Source: a virus. From it: a DNA stretch of 47,976 nucleotides. Positions 41,401-47,976 of this stretch are shown here, piece after piece (the first letter of the stretch is position 1; each line of letters opens with the position of its first letter). A program made the position numbers and the translations under genes. The stretch lies in IMG/VR virus record IMGVR_UViG_3300006071_000020, positions 1-47,976 of that record. The stretch is one strand, 5' to 3'. Below the pieces are notes generated by a model that did not search any database, was not told where the DNA came from, and saw nothing but the letters and a program-made list of their open reading frames with translations.

Positions 41401-43187
41401 GTGGAACAGCTGCCAACGCAACTCTGTTTGCTGGTCAAACTCTTGGAACAATTCAAAGCCAAATCACTGGTAACGCTGCAACTGCTTATTCAAATGCAGT
41501 TGCAAATGCTGCTGCTCTTTATCAGACAACAGCAGGTCTGGCGGCAAACGTTCTGGTTCTTCCTGCAAACTCTGCCACTTATCTTGGCAACTCGTCAGGC
41601 ACAATCGCTAACGTCGCTTCATGGATTAGTGGTAACGCTGCTACTGCGTTCTCGAATGCCATCGCTAATGCTGCGTCCAATGCTGCATCGCTTTATCTGC
41701 CTCTGGCTGGTGGTACCATTTCCGGTGCACTCACTGTTACTGGTAACCTGACAATTGCTGGTGCGACCACTTTTGTCAACACCTCGGTTATCACTACAAC
41801 AGATAAGACAATTTATCTGACGCATGGTTCAAGTGGCGCTGCTGCTTCGGATGGATCAGGTCTGGTCGTTAACAGCGCAGCGACTTGGTTGTTTAATAAT
41901 GCCAATACTTCTTGGCAGTCAAATGTCAGCATTACTCCTACCTCAAATCTTGCATTGAATCTTGGTAGTGGCACTTCTTACTGGCAGAACGTTTATGCAA
42001 ATACCGTTAACCTGACTGGTGGCGCAACTCTGAACGCTACTTCTTATAGCGGCACGGCTGCAAATGCTACTGCTCTAGGTAGCACTACTCTTGCTACGAT
42101 ACAGAGTCAGATTACAGGCAATGCCGCTACTGCATATTCTAATGCTATTGCTGTGGCAGCAACTTATGTTACAACTAATGCTGCTGCTGCTTATGCTAAC
42201 GCTGTGGCTAATGCCGCTGCGCTTTATCAAACAACTGCTGGGTTGTCAGCTAACGTTCTGACATTGACTGCTGGATTCCTGGGTAACTCTTCAGGAACTA
42301 TTGCTAACGTAGCTTCATGGGTCACTGGTAATGCTGCAACAGCTTATTCTAACGCTGTTGCGAATACAACTTATCAAGCTGGTGTAGCATATACAAATGC
42401 TACTGCCTTTGCTGCTAATGCTAGCAACCTAGGAAACGGAACAGTTCCTACTGCAAGACTTGGTTCGGGCACAGCTAACTCAACCACTGTTCTATATGGT
42501 AACAATGTTTGGGCTGCTATTGTTGGTGGTGCGACTCTTACCGCAAATAATACAGACACTCAGACGTTCTATCTGCCAATGGCAAATACGACATCTGGCG
42601 CATGGGCGAACGCTGTAGTTTCTACGACGAAACTTTCGTTTGTTCCATCTACTGGCGTTTTAACAGCAACTTCGTTCACTGGCGCTGGTACTGGTCTAAC
42701 AGGAACTGCTGCATCTCTGACCGCTGGTTCTGCTTCGGCGTTAGGAACATCGACTGGCTATCAGGTTGGTTCCCTCGGCGTCGGGACTGCATCTTCTGGT
42801 ACTGCTGGTGAAATTCGTGCAACAAACAATATTACTGCATATTACTCAGATAAACGTCTAAAAGAAAATATCATACCAATTTCTGATGCTCTAAGTAAAG
42901 TTATGCAAATTTCTGGTGTCACGTTTAATTCTAATGAAACTGCTGCTAAATTTGGATATACAGATAAGAAATCGCAAGTTGGTGTTGTTGCTCAAGAAAT
43001 TGAAGCCGTTCTTCCGCAAATTGTTGTTCCTGCTCCATTCGATATTGGTCAGGATGATGATGGAAATGAGTATTCAATCAGTGGCGAAAACTACAAGACT
43101 GTTCATTACGATAAGCTAGTTCCTCTTTTGATTGAAGCTATTAAGCAGCTCAAGTCTGAATTGGATGAAGTTAAGGGTAGAAAATAA
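38427..43187 (+). CDS. Giant tail fibre with repeated coiled modules and self-cleaving S74 chaperone
   Basis: This 1586-aa protein has an attachment-like N-terminus (TPTYDTFAGWLTKTNQIIFDMGTYVLTT). Residues 60-580 are Asn/Ser/Thr/Ala repeats around GNTAANxVVNST. Residues about 586-1325 hold four large modules, each with LATIQSQITGNAATAYSNAV and LYQTTAGL. The last 113 residues are an intramolecular chaperone of the Peptidase S74 type: YYSDKRLKENI, VGVVAQEIEAVLPQIV and VHYDKLVPLLIEAIKQL. Ser1474 and Lys1479 form the autocleavage dyad (S-D-x-R-x-K), so the chaperone is expected to be removed after trimer folding. The fibre is a host-recognition candidate. No tip domain is evident before the chaperone. 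Confidence 0.85.
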   Translation: MSKSTYVSANITPTYDTFAGWLTKTNQIIFDMGTYVLTTSNTVDADVTTGNAFVNGQFGSNTVFVGSALRGGNNTTSANLSITSGLILTGATLNVSSNALFTGNTFGITSSALTVSANAGFSGAQTYFSSNTNFLAANVTLGGGSFTITSNIVSSAANNNFAGYFYIANNFAATGNINGAYVIGGTVIANTAANIGNTTANVVVTSSSVTVQNATATSTVGLSGVTFTNPSAQVLFGNTTANSVANATVFSVANATAYTNVGLASITTSAGTLNVGNTAANSVVNSTIVTVANSTAYTNVSLSAIASTNAALNLGNTAANLVATQTSVYLSVNSTANSLVNSTSVSVANSTAYTNVGLAAITTTSGQLFLGNSSTNTVANTTTLVIQSAPAIGQFQANSTAYSVGNSTVNVSTNSTHFFAGNSTSYGFGNSTVEAVVTANTTANISVYTINSTSANVGNTTVYGFGNSTVELLYTTTSQTAVTATNIGIGNTTANASFSATGSQYSNTTAYTAVNLSTGFTTTAGTLNVGNTAANIVANTTVLTVAANTTDKLFVNSTTFFTGNATVFNTVNSTAFSGTANNSTNFGGISLATIQGQITGNAATAYTNAVANAVAIGSAAYANAVANTTYQSGVAYTNAIAIANSSVANGYWVAANALYANNAGGVGGIVVNATSPSDGYILAYDVTTTKIIFKNPSNISTALNSNTIVANSQLQAGSNGVGYVLNAYSNSTSSNLVMRANNITLTVDSGSVSINSSANINGNMTIGVINATSVGLLANSTVLTIGNNSVNTTINATSFSGTAANATALGSVTLATLQSQITSNAATAYSNAVANAAALYQTTAGLAANVLVLTANAANYLGNSSGTIANVASWITGNATSAAATAYSNAVANAAALYQTTAGLSANVATLTALNSTQLGGAAASVYVNTSAAFTLGGVQTFNSNVVLAGNATSQLVISTINATSNGITANGSTITVGNSSVSVTINPTTFSGTAANATLFAGQTLGTIQSQITGNAATAYSNAVANAAALYQTTAGLAANVLVLPANSATYLGNSSGTIANVASWISGNAATAFSNAIANAASNAASLYLPLAGGTISGALTVTGNLTIAGATTFVNTSVITTTDKTIYLTHGSSGAAASDGSGLVVNSAATWLFNNANTSWQSNVSITPTSNLALNLGSGTSYWQNVYANTVNLTGGATLNATSYSGTAANATALGSTTLATIQSQITGNAATAYSNAIAVAATYVTTNAAAAYANAVANAAALYQTTAGLSANVLTLTAGFLGNSSGTIANVASWVTGNAATAYSNAVANTTYQAGVAYTNATAFAANASNLGNGTVPTARLGSGTANSTTVLYGNNVWAAIVGGATLTANNTDTQTFYLPMANTTSGAWANAVVSTTKLSFVPSTGVLTATSFTGAGTGLTGTAASLTAGSASALGTSTGYQVGSLGVGTASSGTAGEIRATNNITAYYSDKRLKENIIPISDALSKVMQISGVTFNSNETAAKFGYTDKKSQVGVVAQEIEAVLPQIVVPAPFDIGQDDDGNEYSISGENYKTVHYDKLVPLLIEAIKQLKSELDEVKGRK
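40186..42400 (+). repeat. Four-fold repeated fibre modules (coding)
   Basis: Four copies begin near 40194, 40863, 41446 and 42088 with a (T/S)LxTIQSQIT-type segment followed by NAATAYSNAVANAAAL and usually GNSSGTIANVASW. Nucleotide similarity between copies is high, so unequal recombination could change fibre length. A fifth copy begins the gene at 47602. Confidence 0.8.
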
Positions 43188-44731
43188 TGTCACTACCAGC
43201 AAATAGTACTGCGATAACAATTCAAAATATTAATTTTGAGTTAGGAGCATCCAACACTCAACCAAGATCCCTTAATGATCAGAGTGTGCGATTGATCACC
43301 GCAGGAACAGGTAAAACCATTAATACAACTTCTGCTGGTAATATTTCTTTTAATGATCTTTCAACAGGGTATATTCCTGAATATAATTTGACAGCACTCT
43401 CAAATGGTAGTATTGCCGCAGCTGCGGTAGATAGTAATGGCTCTATAGGACTTCTTACAGTGCCCACTGGAACCAACACTCCAGTATTATCCAGGCATTA
43501 TCCTTCTGGACAAAGAGCATTTAATGGATATCAATTAGCCTTTGGTGGATCAAATGGCGTAAGTAATGCGACCGCAGTAAGTTATTATCCTGGAACAATT
43601 AGATTTGATTCATATAATAATATGTATTATTTGTATTCTTTAACATATACTGCAAAATATACATATTCATATTTCCAAGTTCTTAAAATAGATAGCTCTG
43701 GGACTTTTGCTTGGTCTAGTAATGTGCTCTCCACAATAGCAGTCTTGGTATTGTTCACCGGTCCACCAGTAGTTACAACTATGGGTGTTGATACTGCAGG
43801 AAAAGTATACTTTTATTCATCTGGCAAAAATGGTAGCAATAATGTCGTTAATATACTTGACGGAACCACAGGAGCTCTTTCTTCCAATATATCTCACAAT
43901 TTTTCGGGGTTGGGGATAACTCAAGTTGGTCTTGCAAATTATGTCAACAGTCCTGACTCAGCTTATGTTTATGCTGTAGGGACTATGGCAAATTCTACTA
44001 ATACTTATCCGCTTATTGCTAGTATTAACACCACAAGCGGAAATGCTATATGGGGATCCGTGCTAGCGAACGCTAGTTTTATAGTTACGACAAATCCTTC
44101 TTCCGTGTATTCTAATGGATCTATTGTTGTTCCTGCCGGCGCTGGTGCAAATGTCGCATTATTTAAATTATCTACAAGTGGAGCTCTTGATACCACAAAC
44201 TGGCCAAAAACTATTACATACAGTAACACTACATCAGGAATACTAGGAACAGCATTTTCAGCTATAGATAATTCAGATAATTTTTATTTTGGGTTTCAGT
44301 CGGGTAATACGTCAGGTATTAACAGAGTGCACACTGTTGTTGTTTCTTTAGACAGTACAGGAGCAAAAAGGTGGGAACGATCGTTTTATGCAGCAAACAC
44401 AACAACCAGTGGTGGATTCAATAGCATGACTGTTTCTGGTAATAAAATATTAATATCGATGAGTGCAGGGAACACTGCAGGTAGCGTTCCGACTATTCTT
44501 GTTGTTTCTAATTCTGCTGGACCCAAAACTGGAACATTTACGAGTAGTAATGGTTATGCATCATATATTATATCCACTACTACAGAAGTAACAATAACAA
44601 ATAGCGTTTCTGGAGTAACCGCCTCACAGAGTTTGACTCCCTTGGCGTCAACAGGTGTAAATGCCACTTATTATAATTATATAACCACTTCGGCGAATAA
44701 TTACGCTAACCACACCATATCTAATATGTAA
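43187..44731 (+). CDS. Beta-propeller-like adhesin / fibre-associated protein
   Basis: This 514-aa protein overlaps the giant fibre stop by 1 nt (TAATG). Its first 60 residues, INFELGASNTQPRSLNDQSVRLITAG, are a motif found at the start of phage fibre and adhesin proteins. The rest shows repeated WD/PQQ-like blades: VDTAGKVYFYSSG, LFKLSTSGALDTTNWPKTI, AIDNSDNFYFGFQSG and VVSLDSTGAKRWERSFYA. These repeats, each a strand pair with an aromatic at the end, suggest a beta-propeller. It could bind a surface ligand. It ends with a Ser/Thr-rich stalk. Confidence 0.6.
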   Translation: MSLPANSTAITIQNINFELGASNTQPRSLNDQSVRLITAGTGKTINTTSAGNISFNDLSTGYIPEYNLTALSNGSIAAAAVDSNGSIGLLTVPTGTNTPVLSRHYPSGQRAFNGYQLAFGGSNGVSNATAVSYYPGTIRFDSYNNMYYLYSLTYTAKYTYSYFQVLKIDSSGTFAWSSNVLSTIAVLVLFTGPPVVTTMGVDTAGKVYFYSSGKNGSNNVVNILDGTTGALSSNISHNFSGLGITQVGLANYVNSPDSAYVYAVGTMANSTNTYPLIASINTTSGNAIWGSVLANASFIVTTNPSSVYSNGSIVVPAGAGANVALFKLSTSGALDTTNWPKTITYSNTTSGILGTAFSAIDNSDNFYFGFQSGNTSGINRVHTVVVSLDSTGAKRWERSFYAANTTTSGGFNSMTVSGNKILISMSAGNTAGSVPTILVVSNSAGPKTGTFTSSNGYASYIISTTTEVTITNSVSGVTASQSLTPLASTGVNATYYNYITTSANNYANHTISNM

Positions 44732-44741
44732 AGGATAAATT

Positions 44742-44888
44742 ATGGAAAATTTAGAAACAGTTGATTTGGGAACGAATCCTACATTAGAATCTCATCCCGA
44801 CCCAATCGTTGTGGTTCTGAATAATGCGGAAAATACCTCGGCGGCTGGTGCAGAAGTAGAAGTATATAATAACCCAAGAGAATTATAA
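44742..44888 (+). CDS. Small acidic protein, 48 aa
   Basis: The ATG at 44742 has AAGGA 8 nt upstream (aaggataaattatg), and the TAA at 44886-44888 overlaps the next ATG. It encodes MENLETVDLGTNPTLESHPD and ends VEVYNNPREL. Overlap with the next gene supports coding. No family is recognised. Confidence 0.6.
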   Translation: MENLETVDLGTNPTLESHPDPIVVVLNNAENTSAAGAEVEVYNNPREL

Positions 44889-45364
44889 TGAAAATCAAAT
44901 CGCTTTTTTATAAACCATTTTTGTATTCTAGATGCACAGTAGCTGATGGTGAGACTGTCACATTCAACGAAAACGAAATAAAAGACAGTATGGGCGTAGC
45001 TCATGTAAAGGGCGAATTGACATGTATTGACTGCGATGTTCCTGAGTATATCGGCACAATTCATTCCGTTGCAATTAATGGTAATGAGATTTTACAAACT
45101 ACTAAAATGAAGGGTCAGACTTGGGTTGCAAACGGCGAAACCGAATGGGTCTGTTTTCAAACAACTCCAGATATTAGAGCAACAAGAAATCTTGTAACAC
45201 AAACTGTTTCTGGAGAATACACACTACCATCAGGCACAGGATTTCTTGTATTATCTGGATCAGTTACGGCTGATGGAATGACCGCAAACCAAGATGATTA
45301 TTTCAGAGCAAGAAACGCAGATCTTCTTGTATCTGGCAATGGAGTTATTATCCTTGTTACTTAA
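44888..45364 (+). CDS. Beta-rich, possibly cupin-like protein, 158 aa
   Basis: The start ATG lies in the stop of the 48-aa gene. The C-terminal half has a strand series GEYTLPSGTGFLVLSGSVTA, NQDDYFRARNADLLVSGNGVIILV that resembles a cupin or related jelly roll, though metal ligands are not obvious. The N-terminal half is also beta-rich with CTVADGETVTFNENEI. Its end overlaps the desaturase gene, so the two are probably expressed together. Function is unknown. Confidence 0.5.
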   Translation: MKIKSLFYKPFLYSRCTVADGETVTFNENEIKDSMGVAHVKGELTCIDCDVPEYIGTIHSVAINGNEILQTTKMKGQTWVANGETEWVCFQTTPDIRATRNLVTQTVSGEYTLPSGTGFLVLSGSVTADGMTANQDDYFRARNADLLVSGNGVIILVT

Positions 45365-46070
45365 AAATTTTGACAAAAGATACATTCTAACGTCTTTTCA
45401 GCTTTTTGGCACTCCTATTGCTATTTGGGCAGCTCTTACGTACGGAACTGCCCAGTTATTGGCTTTTTCTTTATTGATGTTCTTTCTATACAAATGCGTC
45501 GGCGTTGTTGTCACGTATCATAGAATATTGTGTCACAGAGCTGGAAAAATGAACCCTGTGATTCAATTTATTTGCACGGCTTTTGGATTTTACGGTAGCT
45601 TTCTTTCGCCAATGACTTGGTCGGGCGTACACATCAATCACCACAAATATGTCGACACAGATAAAGATCCTCATAGTCCAACACATATTGGGTGGAAAGG
45701 TTGGTTTAGTGTTTTTTGGGTAGACAGCGTTGATCTTAAAGTTATGGCAAGAATCAAAAGAGACAAAATCAGCAACTTCTTTCATGAATATTATTATTCA
45801 TTGTTGTTGATTCCTGTGGTCGGCTTAATTTTATTCCCTATCCCGTTTCTGTTTGGCTGGCTTATTCCTGCGAATCTAAGTCTTTGGTCACATCATTTAA
45901 GCGTCTATAATCACGACGAAACTGGCGCTAAAGAAATGGGTAAACTATTTGGGTTCTTGACAATGGGCGAGCACCACCACAAGTGGCATCATGATCATCC
46001 TAACGATACTTCGGGCGAAGGATGGATCCACTATATCACCAAAGCACTAACATATGCAGATTCAAGATAA
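45339..46070 (+). CDS. Fatty acid (acyl-CoA) desaturase-like membrane enzyme
   Basis: This protein of about 243 aa has the three histidine boxes of stearoyl-CoA-type desaturases: HRILCH (His61, His66), HINHH (98-102) and HHKWHH (213-218). Hydrophobic segments lie at about residues 18-60, 75-90 and 165-190. The gene would introduce double bonds in host membrane lipid, using oxygen and a di-iron centre. The start is uncertain: ATG at 45339 or 45294, both inside the preceding gene and neither with a strong Shine-Dalgarno. Its 3' end overlaps the 2OG oxygenase start by 17 nt. Substrate identity is not shown. Confidence 0.85.
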   Translation: MELLSLLLKNFDKRYILTSFQLFGTPIAIWAALTYGTAQLLAFSLLMFFLYKCVGVVVTYHRILCHRAGKMNPVIQFICTAFGFYGSFLSPMTWSGVHINHHKYVDTDKDPHSPTHIGWKGWFSVFWVDSVDLKVMARIKRDKISNFFHEYYYSLLLIPVVGLILFPIPFLFGWLIPANLSLWSHHLSVYNHDETGAKEMGKLFGFLTMGEHHHKWHHDHPNDTSGEGWIHYITKALTYADSR

Positions 46071-46506
46071 TTTTCTAACCGATCAGGAGCTAAAAGACTT
46101 TCAAGAGCTAATCAAAACCAACCAATATATGGTTAGCCCATATGAAGAATTTGATATTGTTTCTAGAAAGATTATGAACTTCGCAAAACAATTCTATGAT
46201 TTCTCAGAAATGCATAGCTGCGAAATGTGGGTTAACTATAATCAAGTATCTCAGATATTACATACAGATCATGATATGAAACATTTTGTTTTGACGAGAG
46301 AAGAGAAATATCCAATCTGCACAATTGTATTTTATCCCGAAACAACATGCACTGCTGATGGATGGCTAGAGGTTCAAGGGCAAATTGTGCGACCAGTTAC
46401 GAACAGGATCGTTTGTTTTGGACCAGCAATTCCTCATATTGTTAGACCTTTTACCGGAACTCGTATTTCTGTTGTGTATAATCCTTGGGAGTACGACATT
46501 AGATAA
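46054..46506 (+). CDS. 2-oxoglutarate/Fe(II)-dependent oxygenase-like protein
   Basis: This 150-aa protein has the facial triad of a jelly-roll hydroxylase: His70-x-Asp72 in LHTDHD, His128 in AIPHIV, and Arg137 in TGTRISV for 2-oxoglutarate. It begins QIQDNFLTDQELKDFQELI, a helix typical of P4H-like phage oxygenases. Length is shorter than most bacterial members, near a minimal core. It lies after the desaturase, overlapping it, so both oxygen-dependent iron enzymes may be co-expressed. Substrate (protein, nucleotide or lipid) is unknown. Confidence 0.8.
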   Translation: MQIQDNFLTDQELKDFQELIKTNQYMVSPYEEFDIVSRKIMNFAKQFYDFSEMHSCEMWVNYNQVSQILHTDHDMKHFVLTREEKYPICTIVFYPETTCTADGWLEVQGQIVRPVTNRIVCFGPAIPHIVRPFTGTRISVVYNPWEYDIR

Positions 46507-46509
46507 ATA
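46502..46509 (+). promoter_or_regulatory. Candidate late promoter GATAAATA
   Basis: This late-box variant lies 24 nt before the GTG of the metallopeptidase-like gene. Its first two bases overlap the 2OG oxygenase end. Confidence 0.4.
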
Positions 46510-46533
46510 TTGTTTTATTGATAGGAACATCAA

Positions 46534-46896
46534 GTGCACACTTTTAGAGAATTCGTAGAGCAACTGAACCAGAACACCGTAAAAGGTGTGCTGGATTTAT
46601 TTGTGCCATTCGTGAAAAAAGAACTTGGTGTTCACGATCTGCCTCCGATCAAAATGGTTTCTGGCAAAGAATCACAAGAGATGAAATCATTCGGTTGTTG
46701 GGATGGCGAAACGATTACTTTGAATCCTGACGGTCGTCATCCTATGGATGTCATGAGAACATTGGCCCATGAAATTATTCATGCTACTCATGGACACACT
46801 AACGGCGAAGATGGCAGCGATGATGAAAATGAAGCCAACGCTAAGGCTGGCGTGATTATGCGTAGATTTGCCAAGGCTCATCCAGACCTGTTTTAA
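46534..46896 (+). CDS. Small HExxH metallopeptidase-like protein
   Basis: The start is GTG at 46534 with AGGA about 7 nt upstream. The 120-aa protein has LAHEIIHATHGH (His79, Glu80, His83), with Glu98 or Glu100 in DDENEANAKAG as a candidate third zinc ligand. The N-terminus MHTFREFVEQLNQ resembles the capsid-targeting style of T4 internal proteins (MKTYQEF-type). That raises the possibility of packaging and injection, but the resemblance is short. It follows a candidate late promoter, in line with a virion component. Confidence 0.68.
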   Translation: MHTFREFVEQLNQNTVKGVLDLFVPFVKKELGVHDLPPIKMVSGKESQEMKSFGCWDGETITLNPDGRHPMDVMRTLAHEIIHATHGHTNGEDGSDDENEANAKAGVIMRRFAKAHPDLF

Positions 46897-46902
46897 TAAA
46901 TA
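46895..46902 (+). promoter_or_regulatory. Candidate late promoter AATAAATA
   Basis: This box overlaps the preceding stop codon and lies 22 nt before the ATG at 46925, which has a GGAGGA ribosome-binding site. Confidence 0.4.
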
Positions 46903-46924
46903 GAATAAATTACTGGAGGATGAC

Positions 46925-47251
46925 ATGGCAGTCAGAGCAAACATCGTTTTAGACCAAAGAACTACATTCACCACAGCCATCGATCTAAATGATGCTAACG
47001 GCAATCCAATCGACCTCTCTTCATATAGTATTCTGGCACAGGTAAGAAAGTCACCAACATCAACAAATGCAGTTAGCTTTACCGCAACAGGAAATTCCTC
47101 TGGAATCATTCTTCTTTCGATGAATGCTGCCACAACTTCGACTCTTTCTGCAGGTAGATACGTATATGATGTTCTAGTAACCGATGTTCTTGGTCAAGCT
47201 ACTCGAGTCGTAGAAGGTCAAGTCACAGTAAGCCCAGCGGTGTCTAGATGA
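46925..47251 (+). CDS. Fibre-associated BppU-like / Ig-like structural protein
   Basis: This 108-aa all-beta protein begins MAVRANIVLDQRTTFTTAIDLNDANGNPIDLSSYSIL and has LSAGRYVYDVLVTDVLGQATRVVEGQVTV near its end. The DLS.Y..... G.Y.YD pattern is that of baseplate upper-protein N-terminal and Ig-like phage domains. A GGAGGA ribosome-binding site precedes it. It overlaps the next gene by 4 nt and leads into fibre genes. Confidence 0.6.
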   Translation: MAVRANIVLDQRTTFTTAIDLNDANGNPIDLSSYSILAQVRKSPTSTNAVSFTATGNSSGIILLSMNAATTSTLSAGRYVYDVLVTDVLGQATRVVEGQVTVSPAVSR

Positions 47252-47526
47252 CTATAACAAACTCTGGCGTATTGTTCAATAATGCAAATGGCTCGATCAT
47301 AGTCACTTTACCCAACAACAGCGTCATAACTGCAAATACTTCAGCTCTGACTAATACTACTCCAAAGGTATTGGCTAATCTTGTTGTTCTTGCAGGAAAG
47401 TCTAAGTTCTCACAGCTTGAAGACGTAAACACAGCAGGAGAAACCACAGGCGATACTGTGGTGTATAACCAGACAACCAATACCTACAACGTCCAGACCT
47501 TTTCTTTGGATTCTGGAGAATTTTAA
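47248..47526 (+). CDS. Small fibre-linked structural protein, 92 aa
   Basis: The ATG overlaps the preceding stop (ATGA). The protein has SVITANTSALTNTTPKVLA then KFSQLEDVNTAGETTGDTVVYN followed by TFSLDSGEF. The LEDVN...GDTVVYN motif is common in phage fibre linkers and adaptors. It is followed after 76 nt by a fibre gene with its own late box. The exact role is unknown. Confidence 0.55.
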   Translation: MTITNSGVLFNNANGSIIVTLPNNSVITANTSALTNTTPKVLANLVVLAGKSKFSQLEDVNTAGETTGDTVVYNQTTNTYNVQTFSLDSGEF

Positions 47527-47528
47527 AA

Positions 47529-47535
47529 CTAAATA
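47529..47535 (+). promoter_or_regulatory. Late promoter CTAAATA for the last fibre gene
   Basis: The same CTAAATA box as at 13162 and 21601 lies 66 nt before the ATG at 47602. The intervening leader has no evident hairpin of the HEG type. Confidence 0.5.
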
Positions 47536-47601
47536 TAAAGTTGATATTGGTGGCTATATAGCTGCGTGAATCCTGAATAGATATTCGACACGGAGAGCCA
47601 T

Positions 47602-47976
47602 ATGGCTGGTAATACTCACCAATATCAGATGAAGCGCACCTCCGTAGCAGGTCGACTTGCTAATACAACAGACCCAGCAAATACTTCATACATCCCTGCT
47701 GGTGGCCTCGCAGTAAACTTTGCAGACAGATTAGTATATACGTCAGACGGATCAAATCTATTTGTCATTGGTGGCGGAGATGCTAATAATGCAAATTATC
47801 TCGGCGGAGCTTCTCTAGCCAATATTCAAAGTCAGATCGCAGGCAATTCAGCCACCGCATATTCTAATGCTGTAGCTAATGCTGCCTATCAAGCAGGTGT
47901 TGCTTACTCTAATGCTATAGCCGTCGCAGCCGCTGACGCTACGTCCAAAGCTGCTACTGCTTATGCCAATGCAGTG
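47602..47976 (+). CDS. Tail fibre protein, N-terminal part (truncated by window)
   Basis: The ATG at 47602 follows GGAGAG, and the frame is open to the window end (125 codons). The N-terminus HQYQMKRTSVAGRLANTTDP, then YIPAGGLAVNFADRLVYTSDG and LFVIGG, is a fibre attachment-like domain. After YLGGASLANIQSQIAGNSAT comes an AYSNAVANAAYQAGVAYSNA array, the same module as in the 1586-aa fibre. The shared module makes the two genes potential recombination partners. The C-terminal part is not visible. Confidence 0.75.
   Translation, partial: MAGNTHQYQMKRTSVAGRLANTTDPANTSYIPAGGLAVNFADRLVYTSDGSNLFVIGGGDANNANYLGGASLANIQSQIAGNSATAYSNAVANAAYQAGVAYSNAIAVAAADATSKAATAYANAV

Overview
The window is part of the genome of a T4-like contractile-tailed phage (Straboviridae/Kyanoviridae-type myovirus). 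This rests on recognisable T4-type proteins: gp4, gp53, gp25, gp6, gp8, gp26, a gp27/gp5 hub, RNase H, and TATAAATA/CTAAATA late promoters. The host is not stated by the sequence. A phage-encoded outer-membrane barrel, two peptidoglycan hydrolases in the hub and a GLEYA/PA14-like domain indicate a Gram-negative host. The gene complement resembles marine or alphaproteobacterial T4-like phages more than enterobacterial T4. No tRNA, rRNA, CRISPR array, insertion sequence or integrase was found, and no gap exceeds 300 bases.

Layout. 1-5114 (minus) is a late structural block: gp4 head completion, a 200-aa structural protein, a tail-tube-fold protein, the gp26-family protein with a -1 frameshift extension, and a K/E-rich protein in the tape-measure position. 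5169-11782 (plus) encodes the tail-tube cap, gp53, the gp27-like hub, and a gp5 split into two genes (OB fold + tail lysozyme; needle + M15 peptidase). 11783-13143 (minus) is a cassette of outer-membrane barrel, cytidylyltransferase and SpeD-like protein. 13868-19661 (minus) is an early/middle-looking block: RNase H, HD alarmone-hydrolase-like protein, Sm-like protein, metallopeptidase-like protein and several unknowns, served by four copies of one promoter-like element. 19741-21549 (minus) is a fibre-like protein. 21629-47976 (plus) runs from gp25, gp6, gp7-like and gp8 through very large baseplate/adhesin proteins, a 1586-aa self-cleaving fibre, a beta-propeller-like adhesin, then a desaturase, a 2OG oxygenase, a small metallopeptidase and the start of another fibre.

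Four homing endonuclease genes (three GIY-YIG-like, one HNH) interrupt this layout. Every one lies antisense to both flanking genes. Every one follows a T4-type late promoter and a short hairpin leader with the same two-stem architecture and covarying base pairs. This leader and its fixed placement are the most novel pattern seen here.

The second notable system is at 2083-2130 on the minus strand. The gp26-family gene ends in a T TTT TTT slippery heptamer, with a GGAGGG 9 nt upstream and a hairpin just downstream. It opens into a 56-residue start-less extension, which is the architecture of a G/GT tail-assembly chaperone placed directly before a tape-measure candidate.
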